From positions 1 to 64,000 of the forward strand of contig QXWX01000009.1 in assembly GCA_009911175.1 (NCBI GenBank): DNA of 64,000 bases, in the 5' to 3' direction. Made by a program: the position numbers and the translations under genes. Of this stretch, positions 7,320-14,280 are shown in pieces; position 1 is the stretch's first letter, and every line of letters begins with the position of its first letter. A model generated the notes under the pieces. That model saw only the letters and a list, made by a program, of their open reading frames with translations. It was not told the DNA's origin and made no database searches. This stretch comes from Lachnospiraceae bacterium (GTDB lineage: Bacteria; Bacillota_A; Clostridia; Lachnospirales; Lachnospiraceae).

Positions 7320-8111
7320 ATGGGGAAAATGGAGTTCGATAAGAGAAGATGTATGTCCGCAATATACGCCATTGCGAAAGAAAAGGGTGTCAAGATAGGG
7401 GACCTAGAGAAAGAAGCGAACGTGAGCACGGGGTATCTGTCCAAGCTGAACAAGGAGGAGAACACGTCCTCGCCGAGCATTGAGCTGCTGGTGGCTGTCG
7501 CCAGGGTTCTGGGCGTTACCATTGATATGCTGGTCTATTCGGAGTATGAGGGGCTGAGCTCCAACGAGAAGTACATGCTGAAATTTCTGGACAGGCTCAT
7601 AAAAAAAACGCTGTCTGGGGAATTGCAGTGGGAGAAGGAGACCAAAAAGCAGCTTTTGAATTTAGAATGCGGCTATGACCTGAGTGGTGAGGCGTATGTG
7701 CGGCATCCTTTGTTTACGGTAACGGAAACCCCGGCGGGTGGAGAGGGCAAGTTTTATCTGACTCCATGCTACTGCAGCAGGTTTTTTCCGGAAGGGGATA
7801 CGCTGATTGCGGGAGATGGGTTTCATGCGGCTCTTTCCCCTTCTGATGCGGAGCTGTACATCATGAAGGTGGATAATGAAATAGCAAACATGGAAATAGG
7901 ATATGACCAGTTTGAAGTCTATCTGGTTAACGGGGGGAGCGTAAAGCCTTTGGGCTGCAGTGATTTTGTATGCGGCGAGATTTCCAGGCAGATACAGAAC
8001 CTGTATAAAGTGATCGTTGATGCGGATTCCAACCTTGGCATCAATGACGAAGTGAAGGGCATCATTGACCTTTACATGATGGACGGGGACGAGGAACTGC
8101 CGTTCAATTAA
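7320..8111 (+). CDS. XRE-family phage regulator
   Basis: 263 aa from ATG 7320 (GGTGGTG upstream). An N-terminal Cro/C1 HTH covers about residues 12-68 (GVKIGDLEKEANVSTGYLSKLNK, then SIELLVAVARVLGVTIDMLV). The rest (about 75-263) is a mixed alpha/beta region with no clear LexA S24 Ser-Lys dyad; it has FYLTPCYCSRFFPEGD and an acidic C-terminal tail. It has its own promoter and is flanked by terminators, which suits a lysogeny or early-control repressor. It is transcribed in the same direction as the early genes. Calling it the phage repressor is inference. Confidence 0.75.
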   Translation: MGKMEFDKRRCMSAIYAIAKEKGVKIGDLEKEANVSTGYLSKLNKEENTSSPSIELLVAVARVLGVTIDMLVYSEYEGLSSNEKYMLKFLDRLIKKTLSGELQWEKETKKQLLNLECGYDLSGEAYVRHPLFTVTETPAGGEGKFYLTPCYCSRFFPEGDTLIAGDGFHAALSPSDAELYIMKVDNEIANMEIGYDQFEVYLVNGGSVKPLGCSDFVCGEISRQIQNLYKVIVDADSNLGINDEVKGIIDLYMMDGDEELPFN

Positions 8112-8126
8112 GGAAGGAGGCACAGT

Positions 8127-8312
8127 ATGTGGCATATACCGATCTATAACCGGAAACTACCGAAGAAGCAGAGGGTCTTTGACGTGGAAGCTGACGAGAA
8201 GGGCGTGATCCACAGGTATTTCACCCAGAACATAAAGGGGAGCGCCTTTGTGGATTCAGAGGACGTACAGAAGCAGATAAATGAGTTTTTGGAAAAGAAT
8301 GCAGTAGGGTAA
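8127..8312 (+). CDS. Small hypothetical phage protein
   Basis: 61 aa, strong GGAAGGAGG site, 15 nt after the XRE gene. Sequence features: IPIYNRKLPKKQRVFDVEADEKGVIHRYF and a C-terminal acidic helix ending DVQKQINEFLEKN. It is a compact soluble protein with no recognised family. A terminator follows. It probably accompanies the regulator. Confidence 0.6.
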   Translation: MWHIPIYNRKLPKKQRVFDVEADEKGVIHRYFTQNIKGSAFVDSEDVQKQINEFLEKNAVG

Positions 8313-8354
8313 GAGCTACCGAGCAACCGGATCCGATATACTGAGTTACCGACC

Positions 8355-8431
8355 GCCGGAGCCATGATCCTGACAGCAGAGAGAGTATTTTTGTACTCTC
8401 CCTGTTTCAGGGTATGGCTCCGGCTTTTTTT
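8355..8431 (+). terminator. Branched terminator
   Basis: GCCGGAGCCAT (8355-8365) pairs perfectly with ATGGCTCCGGC (8414-8424), followed by seven Ts. Inside it are GAGAGTA/TACTCTC (8381-8387 with 8394-8400) and CCTG-TTT-CAGG (8401-8411), so the RNA forms a multi-branched structure rather than a plain hairpin. Confidence 0.8.
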
Positions 8432-8724
8432 GTTTCCAAGGAAAGAGCTTGGTTACGGATCAGGGCGGATATCGGATGATGTCCGTCCTGATGGGTATCC
8501 AGGGAGGTACCCGGGATAAAAAATTCATACCGGCCGCATGTGCGCAGTGGGGCGGGATACGACATACCGGGCTTCTTGCAGCCGCGATAAAGGCGGCTGT
8601 GGGAAGCCGGATGCAGGCATCCCTGCTTTCCTGCGCTCTTTTTGTGCTGTGCTGCGGATGCCATGGCCTGGATCATGGGCCTGTCCTGCCTTTGCTGCCT
8701 CTTGGCCGGGGAAGGAGGCAGGAC
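8432..8724 (+). other. Non-coding stretch with strong hairpins
   Basis: No supported gene in this 293-bp stretch. A 16-bp stem forms between 8570-8585 and 8593-8608 (three G-U pairs, no mismatch), then GGATGC/GCATCC (8609-8614 with 8617-8622). It may be the 5' leader of the sigma-like gene or a small RNA; see findings. Confidence 0.45.
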
Positions 8725-9288
8725 ATGAAGATGAGGTTCAGGAAGACGCCCATGAGCCGGAGGGTCAGCTATTGCTATGAGTCCGTGACGGGGGAGAAGT
8801 TCCGCATCAGCGCGGAAGAGTACGGGGCGGAGACGGTCAGCCTGCTGCACCGGATGGATGACAGCGAGGTCAGGAACAACCTGAGTACAGGGAAGCCGGG
8901 CATCCAGAAATGGCAGGAGGAGGCGGCCAGGCAGTGGAGGGAGCGGCATCCGGATGAGGAGCCGCCGAAGAACTGGGTGCTGTCGCTGGACAGCCTTACG
9001 GGGGAGGACGGCAGCGGCATGGTGGATGACAGCCGGTATATGAAGGAGGCAGTGGACAGGGCGGCGCAGGAAGAGGCAGACCCGCTGAAGGAGCTCCTGC
9101 ATGAGTGCGTGGAGGAAATGGATGGGGATTCGCAGAGGCTTTACCAGAGGTATTACATGGAGGATGCCGCCCAGGCGGAGATTGCGAAGGAGTTCGGGAT
9201 CTCCCAGATGGCGGTCAGCAAGAGGCTGAAAAAGCTGGAAGCCGCCCTGAAAAAGGAATGCCTGAAAAAACTTGAAAAAAATTTCTGA
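8725..9288 (+). CDS. Sigma-70 region-4-like phage regulator
   Basis: 187 aa from ATG 8725 with AAGGAGG upstream; the longer frame from 8449 has no site and runs through hairpins. The C-terminal part (about 130-185) is a sigma region-4-type HTH: LYQRYYMEDAAQAEIAKEFG and SQMAVSKRLKKLEAALKK. The N-terminus (about 1-120) lacks region 2 and contains KFRISAEEYGAETVSLLHR. Proteins of this layout occur in Clostridia phages as transcription regulators. It is first gene of the replication operon, so control of early genes is likely. A second sigma-like gene lies at 59596. Confidence 0.75.
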   Translation: MKMRFRKTPMSRRVSYCYESVTGEKFRISAEEYGAETVSLLHRMDDSEVRNNLSTGKPGIQKWQEEAARQWRERHPDEEPPKNWVLSLDSLTGEDGSGMVDDSRYMKEAVDRAAQEEADPLKELLHECVEEMDGDSQRLYQRYYMEDAAQAEIAKEFGISQMAVSKRLKKLEAALKKECLKKLEKNF

Positions 9289-9366
9289 AATGGTTTTAAA
9301 AGCACTGCTTTCCGCGGACTGGGGTGTGTGGGGAAGGAGATTCCCACAGAAAGGGAGGTAATGGCG

Positions 9367-9582
9367 ATGGCATTAAAGCACAAGGTCGTCATCAATGTTT
9401 CGGATTCCGGCGGCAGGAAGAGGAACGTGCTGAAGGGCGCGGACATGAAGCTCCCGGCAAGGCTTGTGAGGTTCCTGTTCGGGGATTTCACCCAGGTGTA
9501 CCTTTTAGCGCCGGGGCAGACCGTGGAATCGGTTGACATCAGGGAAGTCAGGGAAGGAGGGTGCGCGGCATGTCAAAGATGA
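9367..9582 (+). CDS. Small hypothetical phage protein
   Basis: 71 aa. ATG 9367 is chosen because GGGAGG (9353-9358) is 8 nt upstream; the ATG at 9361 is too close. Features: LKHKVVINVSDSGGRKRNVL, a basic LPARLVRFLFGDF segment, and VESVDIREV near a Cys-containing end (GGCAACQR). It looks like a small beta-barrel-type protein. The start of an early phage operon is the usual place for such genes. Function unknown. Confidence 0.6.
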   Translation: MALKHKVVINVSDSGGRKRNVLKGADMKLPARLVRFLFGDFTQVYLLAPGQTVESVDIREVREGGCAACQR

Positions 9583-9908
9583 GTGAACTGGACAGGGTGC
9601 TCCGGGAACTGAAAAAGTGCGGGGAGAGCCTGGTGTGCATCGCAGAGGAACTGGCAGAGGTTCTGTCCGGTTCAGGCGAAAAGAATGAAGCCGTGGAGAA
9701 GCCGGGGAAGAAGGAATCTGCGGGGAAAACGTCCGGACCGGAGAAGCAGTATTCCCTCACGGAAGTCAGGGCGCTCCTGGCGGAGAAGTCCAGGGCGGGC
9801 TTCACGGCGGAGATCAGGGAGCTGCTTGCAAAGCATGGGGCGGATAAGCTGTCCGGGATCGACCCTTCGGAGTATGCGGCCCTGGTTGCGGATGTGGAGG
9901 TGCTGTGA
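9570..9908 (+). CDS. Phage protein with repeated C-terminal module
   Basis: 112 aa from ATG 9570, overlapping the previous gene. N-terminal helix ELDRVLRELKKCGESLVCIAEELAE, a charged linker, then a C-terminal module (about 66-112): VRALLAEKSRAGFTAEIREL and HGADKLSGIDPSEYAALVAD. The same module ends the 60386-60832 protein (VRAVLAEKANAGHTAEVKAL, then GRLSEIDPAEYPALLAEAER). Related phage proteins are commonly annotated with uninformative names. It is probably a small helical protein-interaction module. It overlaps the DUF2800 gene by 1 nt. Confidence 0.7.
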   Translation: MSKMSELDRVLRELKKCGESLVCIAEELAEVLSGSGEKNEAVEKPGKKESAGKTSGPEKQYSLTEVRALLAEKSRAGFTAEIRELLAKHGADKLSGIDPSEYAALVADVEVL

Positions 9909-11029
9909 TGGGTAGGCACGCTTTATTGTCCGCGTCTTCCAGCCACCGGTGGCTTGCCTGCCCGCCGTCGGCAAGGCTCTGCGAGGGTTATGAGGACACG
10001 GGCAGCGAATACGCACAGCAGGGCACGGATGCCCACAGCCTATGCGAGCACAAGTTGAAAGCCCTGTTGGGCATGGAAACATCAGACCCGACAGAGGGGC
10101 TTTCCTTCTATGATGAAGAGATGGAGGAATGCGCCTGCGGGTATGCGGAGTATGTCCTTTCGCTGGTGGAGGAGGCAAAGAAGTCTTGTAAAGACCCGGC
10201 GGTGCTGGTCGAGCAGCGGCTGGACTTCTCCCGTTTTGTGGAGGAGGGGTTCGGCACAGGAGACTGCCTGATAATCGCGGACGGGACGCTCTACATCATC
10301 GATTACAAGCACGGCACCGGCGTGGAGGTTTCCGCGGATGGGAACCCCCAGATGATGCTGTATGCCCTGGGCGCGTTGGAGTTGTTTGACGGCATCTATG
10401 ATATTGATACTGTCCGCATGGCAATCTATCAGCCGCGCCGGGAGAATGTGAGCGTGTGCGTCATGGCAAAGGAAGAACTGCTCCGGTGGGCAGAGGGTGA
10501 GCTTAGGGAAAAGGCAAAGCTGGCCTACGCCGGGGAGGGAGAGTTCTGTGCGGGTGAGCACTGCCGGTTCTGCAAGGCGAAGGCGCTCTGCAGGAAGCGG
10601 GCGGAGTACAACCTGGAGCTTGCGAAGTACGATTTTGAGATGCCCGCAACGCTGGAGGAGGATGAGATCGCGGCGATCCTCGTGAAAGCGGATGAGCTGG
10701 CGGCATGGGCGGCGGATGTGAAGGAGTTCGCACTGCAGCAGGCACTCTCCGGCGTGAAGTATGCCGGGTTCAAGGTTGTGGCCGGAAGGTCCAACCGGAA
10801 GTACACCGATGAAAAGGCGGTGGCGGATACCGTATTGAAAGCAGGCTATGATCCGTATGAGCCGAAGCTGTTAGGCATCACGGCCATGGAGAAGCTGCTG
10901 GGCAAGAAGAAATTCGCGGAGATTTTAAAGGGGCTTGTGGAGAAGCCGCAGGGCAAGCCGGCCCTGGTGCCTGAGAGCGACAAGAGGCCGGAACTGAACA
11001 CGGCACAGGAAGATTTCAAGGAAGATTAG
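9908..11029 (+). CDS. DUF2800 phage protein (RecB-like nuclease fold)
   Basis: 373 aa, ATG 9908 behind GGAGGTG. It matches the DUF2800 family: SASSSHRWLACPPSARLCEG at the start, then TDAHSLCEHKLKAL, GTGDCLIIADGTLYIIDYKHG, and CRFCKAKALCRKRAEY near residue 220. GDCLI..IIDYKHG is the D-x(n)-(D/E)xK core of the PD-(D/E)XK superfamily; the Cys cluster (about 217-230) fits the Fe-S cluster or zinc site of RecB/AddB-like nucleases. It probably acts in phage recombination or replication with the DUF2815 protein just downstream (12 nt gap). Biochemistry is inferred from the fold. Confidence 0.85.
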   Translation: MGRHALLSASSSHRWLACPPSARLCEGYEDTGSEYAQQGTDAHSLCEHKLKALLGMETSDPTEGLSFYDEEMEECACGYAEYVLSLVEEAKKSCKDPAVLVEQRLDFSRFVEEGFGTGDCLIIADGTLYIIDYKHGTGVEVSADGNPQMMLYALGALELFDGIYDIDTVRMAIYQPRRENVSVCVMAKEELLRWAEGELREKAKLAYAGEGEFCAGEHCRFCKAKALCRKRAEYNLELAKYDFEMPATLEEDEIAAILVKADELAAWAADVKEFALQQALSGVKYAGFKVVAGRSNRKYTDEKAVADTVLKAGYDPYEPKLLGITAMEKLLGKKKFAEILKGLVEKPQGKPALVPESDKRPELNTAQEDFKED

Positions 11030-11041
11030 GAGGAAAATCAT

Positions 11042-11614
11042 ATGTCAAATACAGTCAACAATCCAACAAAAGTGATTACTGGACCTGATACCCGGTGGAG
11101 CTACTGCAACGCATGGGAAGCAAAATCAATCAATGGAGGCACGCCTAAGTTCTCCGTGTCGCTCATCATCCCGAAGTCGGATAAGAAGACCATCGCGAAG
11201 ATCGAGGCGGCGATCGAGGCGGCGTACCGCGAGGGAGAGGCGAAGCTGAAGGGGAACGGCAGGAGCGTCCCGGCGCTGTCCGTGCTGAAGACCCCGCTGC
11301 GCGACGGGGACACGGAGCGCCCGGATGATGAGGCTTATGCGGATTCCTATTTCGTCAATGCCAACAGCTCCACGGCACCGGGAATCGTGGATGCGGATCG
11401 GCAGCCGATCCTGGACCATTCCGAGGTGTACAGCGGCGTGTACGGCAGGGCGAGCATCAATTTCTACGCCTTCAATTCCAACGGAAATAAAGGGATCGCC
11501 TGCGGGCTGAACAACCTGCAGAAGCTCCGTGACGGGGAGCCGCTGGGCGGCAGGTCACGTGCGGAGGATGACTTTGCGGACGGAGACGGGGATGATGAGG
11601 ATTTCCTGTCATGA
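11042..11614 (+). CDS. DUF2815 phage protein, probable ssDNA-binding
   Basis: 190 aa, AGGAGG before the ATG. Family signatures: GPDTRWSYCNAWEAKSING, FSVSLIIPKSDKKTIAKIEA, YSGVYGRASINFYAFNSNGN and an acidic tail (EDDFADGDGDDEDFLS). The beta-rich core with an acidic C-terminal tip is like T7 gp2.5 single-strand-binding proteins, and DUF2815 members are usually found between DUF2800 and phage DNA polymerase as here. The ssDNA-binding role is inferred from this. Confidence 0.8.
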   Translation: MSNTVNNPTKVITGPDTRWSYCNAWEAKSINGGTPKFSVSLIIPKSDKKTIAKIEAAIEAAYREGEAKLKGNGRSVPALSVLKTPLRDGDTERPDDEAYADSYFVNANSSTAPGIVDADRQPILDHSEVYSGVYGRASINFYAFNSNGNKGIACGLNNLQKLRDGEPLGGRSRAEDDFADGDGDDEDFLS

Positions 11615-11706
11615 CCAGATAAACAGAAATATGGCCGCCGGGTGGCGGGGAACGGGCATCTGCCTTTTCCCTGCTGCCCTTAAGGCGGTGAAAGGAGCTG
11701 GTGGGA

Positions 11707-13635
11707 ATGGAGTCTATCAATATTGACATAGAGTCGTTTTCGTCTGTGGATTTATCCAAATGCGGCGTTTACCGGTATGCCTCATCCCCGGATTTTGACA
11801 TCCTTCTGTTCGGATACAGCGTGGATGGTGGGGATGTGCATGTGGTTGACTTATGCCAGGGGGAGGAAATCCCAGCGGATATCGTGGCGGCGCTTTCGGA
11901 TGATTCTGTCATCAAGTGGAGCTACAATAACAATTTCGAGCGTGTTTCGCTGTCAAATTATTTCGGCACATGGTTTGAGCCTGGGAGCTGGCGCTGCACG
12001 ATGGTGTGGGCGGCTTATCTTGGCCTTCCGCGGTCATTGGAGGATGTAGGCGCGGTGCTTGGGCTGGAGAAGCAGAAGCTGTCTGAGGGGAAAGACCTGA
12101 TCCGGTATTTCTGTGTCCCTTGCAAGCAGACCAAAGCAAACGGCGGCCGGACGCGGAACCTGCCGGGGCATGACAGGGAGAAGTGGGAGCGGTTCAAAGC
12201 CTATAACCTGCGTGATGTGGAGGCGGAGATGCAGATACAGCAGAGGCTTTCCAGATACCCTGTGCCGGATTTTGTGTGGGAGGAATACCAGCAGGACCAG
12301 GAGATAAATGACCGGGGCATCGGTGTGGATATGGAGATGGTCAGGAATGCGATTGCCATAGACGGGCGTTCCAAGGCGGAACTGTCGGCGGCAATGAAGG
12401 AACTGACAGGACTGGAGAACCCAAATTCCGTTCAGCAGATGAAACAGTGGCTTTCGGAGAATGGGGTGGAAACGGATTCCCTTGATAAAAAGGCTGTAGC
12501 GGAGCTGATGAAAGATGCGGAGGAGCCTTTGCGGAAGGTTTTGGCACTCCGGCAGCAGCTGGCCAAATCTTCTGTAAAGAAATACCAGGCGATGGAGAAC
12601 GCGGTGTGTGCGGACAGCCGTGCGCACGGGATGTTTGCCTTCTATGGTGCCAACAGGACGGGGCGGTTCTCTGGGCGCATTATCCAGCTGCAGAACCTGT
12701 ATAAGAACACAATGCCTGATTTGGCGCAGGCGAGGGAGCTTGTGAGGTGCGGTGATTTTGAAGCACTGGAAATTTTATATGATTCCGTGCCGGAGGTGCT
12801 TTCGGAACTTATCCGCACGGCTTTTGTGCCGCAGGACGGCAGGAAGTTCATTGTGGCGGATTTTTCAGCGATCGAGGCGAGGGTGCTTGCATGGATCGCC
12901 GGGGAGCGGTGGCGGCTGAAAGTGTTCGAGGGCGGCGGTGACATTTACTGCGCATCGGCAAGCCAGATGTTCCATGTCCCGGTGGAGAAGCACGGCGTGA
13001 ACGGGCATCTGCGGCAGAAGGGGAAGATAGCGGAGCTGGCCCTTGGATACGGCGGGTCGGTAGGCGCGCTGATCTCCATGGGCGCGCTGGAGATGGGGCT
13101 TGCGGAGGAAGAGCTGCAGCCGCTGGTGTCGGCGTGGAGGGATTCCAACCCATGCATCACGGAGTTCTGGTGGGCGGTTGACCGTGCCGTGAAGGAATGC
13201 ATCAAAATGAGGGCGGGAACGGAGACGCACGGCATCCGCTTTGATTACCAGGGAGGGATGCTGTTCATCACGCTTTTTTCCGGGAGGCGGCTTGCCTATG
13301 TGAAGCCAAGGATCGGGGAGAACCAGTTCGGCGGGGAGTCCGTCACATACATGGGCGTGGGCGGCACGAAGAAGTGGGAGCGGCTGGAAAGCTACGGTCC
13401 TAAATTCGTGGAGAACATCGTGCAGGCAGTCAGCCGGGATATCCTGTGCTATGCCATGAGGACTTTGCGGAACTGTTCGATTGTGGCCCATGTGCATGAT
13501 GAGGTCATCATTGAGGCGGACAGGAGGATGTCCCTTCCTGCGGTTTGTGAACAGATGGGCAGGACGCCGCCCTGGGCCAAAGGGCTGCTGCTGCGGGCGG
13601 ATGGATATGAGTGTGATTTTTACCAGAAAGATTAG
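11707..13635 (+). CDS. Phage family A DNA polymerase
   Basis: 642 aa from ATG 11707 (AAAGGAG upstream). It has a DnaQ-like 3'-5' exonuclease domain at about 1-190 (INIDIES; IKWSYNNNFERV; NLRDVEAEMQI) and a family A polymerase domain at about 330-640. Motif A is KFIVADFSAIEARVLAW with its catalytic Asp; the B region is around QKGKIAELALGYGGS; motif C is IVAHVHDEVIIE with the HDE triad. No 5' nuclease domain. Length fits phage replicative polymerases of this group. It lies in the DUF2800-DUF2815-polymerase-primase order typical of Firmicutes phages. Confidence 0.93.
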   Translation: MESINIDIESFSSVDLSKCGVYRYASSPDFDILLFGYSVDGGDVHVVDLCQGEEIPADIVAALSDDSVIKWSYNNNFERVSLSNYFGTWFEPGSWRCTMVWAAYLGLPRSLEDVGAVLGLEKQKLSEGKDLIRYFCVPCKQTKANGGRTRNLPGHDREKWERFKAYNLRDVEAEMQIQQRLSRYPVPDFVWEEYQQDQEINDRGIGVDMEMVRNAIAIDGRSKAELSAAMKELTGLENPNSVQQMKQWLSENGVETDSLDKKAVAELMKDAEEPLRKVLALRQQLAKSSVKKYQAMENAVCADSRAHGMFAFYGANRTGRFSGRIIQLQNLYKNTMPDLAQARELVRCGDFEALEILYDSVPEVLSELIRTAFVPQDGRKFIVADFSAIEARVLAWIAGERWRLKVFEGGGDIYCASASQMFHVPVEKHGVNGHLRQKGKIAELALGYGGSVGALISMGALEMGLAEEELQPLVSAWRDSNPCITEFWWAVDRAVKECIKMRAGTETHGIRFDYQGGMLFITLFSGRRLAYVKPRIGENQFGGESVTYMGVGGTKKWERLESYGPKFVENIVQAVSRDILCYAMRTLRNCSIVAHVHDEVIIEADRRMSLPAVCEQMGRTPPWAKGLLLRADGYECDFYQKD

Positions 13636-13680
13636 GCGGGGACGCATGGGATATCAGATTGATTTCAGGAGGAAGAGAAG

Positions 13681-13872
13681 ATGAGCAAGGCGGAAATGCA
13701 GAGGTGCAGGATGCATGGGGACTGTTTCGCAAACAGGGGCGGCGTCTGTACCTGCTTGAAGGACAATGACTTTGGCGGGAGGGACTGCCCGTTTTACAAG
13801 CCTGCGGATACGGTCCGGAAAGAACAGCGCAGGCGGAATGGAGGTATGGTTCATGGGGATCGGAAGGTATAA
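13681..13872 (+). CDS. Small cysteine-rich phage protein
   Basis: 63 aa, strong AGGAGG. Cysteines at CRMHGDCF, VCTCLKDND and DCPFYKP suggest a small zinc-binding knuckle. The C-terminus is basic (RKEQRRRNGG). It overlaps the next gene's start. I do not recognise a family; a nucleic-acid-binding helper of replication is possible. Confidence 0.65.
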   Translation: MSKAEMQRCRMHGDCFANRGGVCTCLKDNDFGGRDCPFYKPADTVRKEQRRRNGGMVHGDRKV

Positions 13873-14275
13873 CAGCGAGGGGTATCCTGACCCCACGACT
13901 TATGAGGCATTGAAAGGGATCAGCAGGGAGGAGATGGCCGGGAAGCGGGCATACAGGCCGCTTGTCTATATATGTTCCCCGTTTGCCGGGGATATGGAGG
14001 GGAATGTGCAGAAGGTCAGGCGGTACAGCAGGTTTGCGGTGGAGAACGGCGCGATCCCTGTTGCGCCGCATCTGCTGTTCCCGCAGTTCCTGGATGACAG
14101 GAAGCCTGCGGAGCGGGCGGTCGGCATATTCGCGGGGCTGGTGCTCCTGGGGAAGTGCGACCAGCTGTGGGTGTTCGGCAGTACCATATCCACGGGGATG
14201 GCGGCGGAGATTGAGAAAGCGGAGAAACGGGATATGGTCATCCGTTATTTCACGGAGGACTGCGAGGAGGTGTGA
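13853..14275 (+). CDS. DUF4406 (nucleoside deoxyribosyltransferase-like) protein
   Basis: 140 aa from ATG 13853 (GGAGGT 7 nt upstream). Core: RPLVYICSPFAGDMEGNVQK at about residues 32-51, VAPHLLFPQFLDD, CDQLWVFG and GMAAEIEKAEK. These match DUF4406, part of the nucleoside 2-deoxyribosyltransferase-like fold: the SPF..GD loop and the GMAAEI helix would bind a nucleotide. Substrate unknown. A paralogue with an extra C-terminal module lies at 60386. It sits between polymerase and primase, so a role in the nucleotide pool or DNA modification is possible. Confidence 0.8.
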   Translation: MGIGRYNSEGYPDPTTYEALKGISREEMAGKRAYRPLVYICSPFAGDMEGNVQKVRRYSRFAVENGAIPVAPHLLFPQFLDDRKPAERAVGIFAGLVLLGKCDQLWVFGSTISTGMAAEIEKAEKRDMVIRYFTEDCEEV

Positions 14276-14280
14276 AGGGC

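Noticed and set aside
8449..8724. Upstream extension of the sigma-like gene
   Set aside because: It runs through strong hairpins and has no ribosome site, whereas ATG 8725 has AAGGAGG at the right distance.
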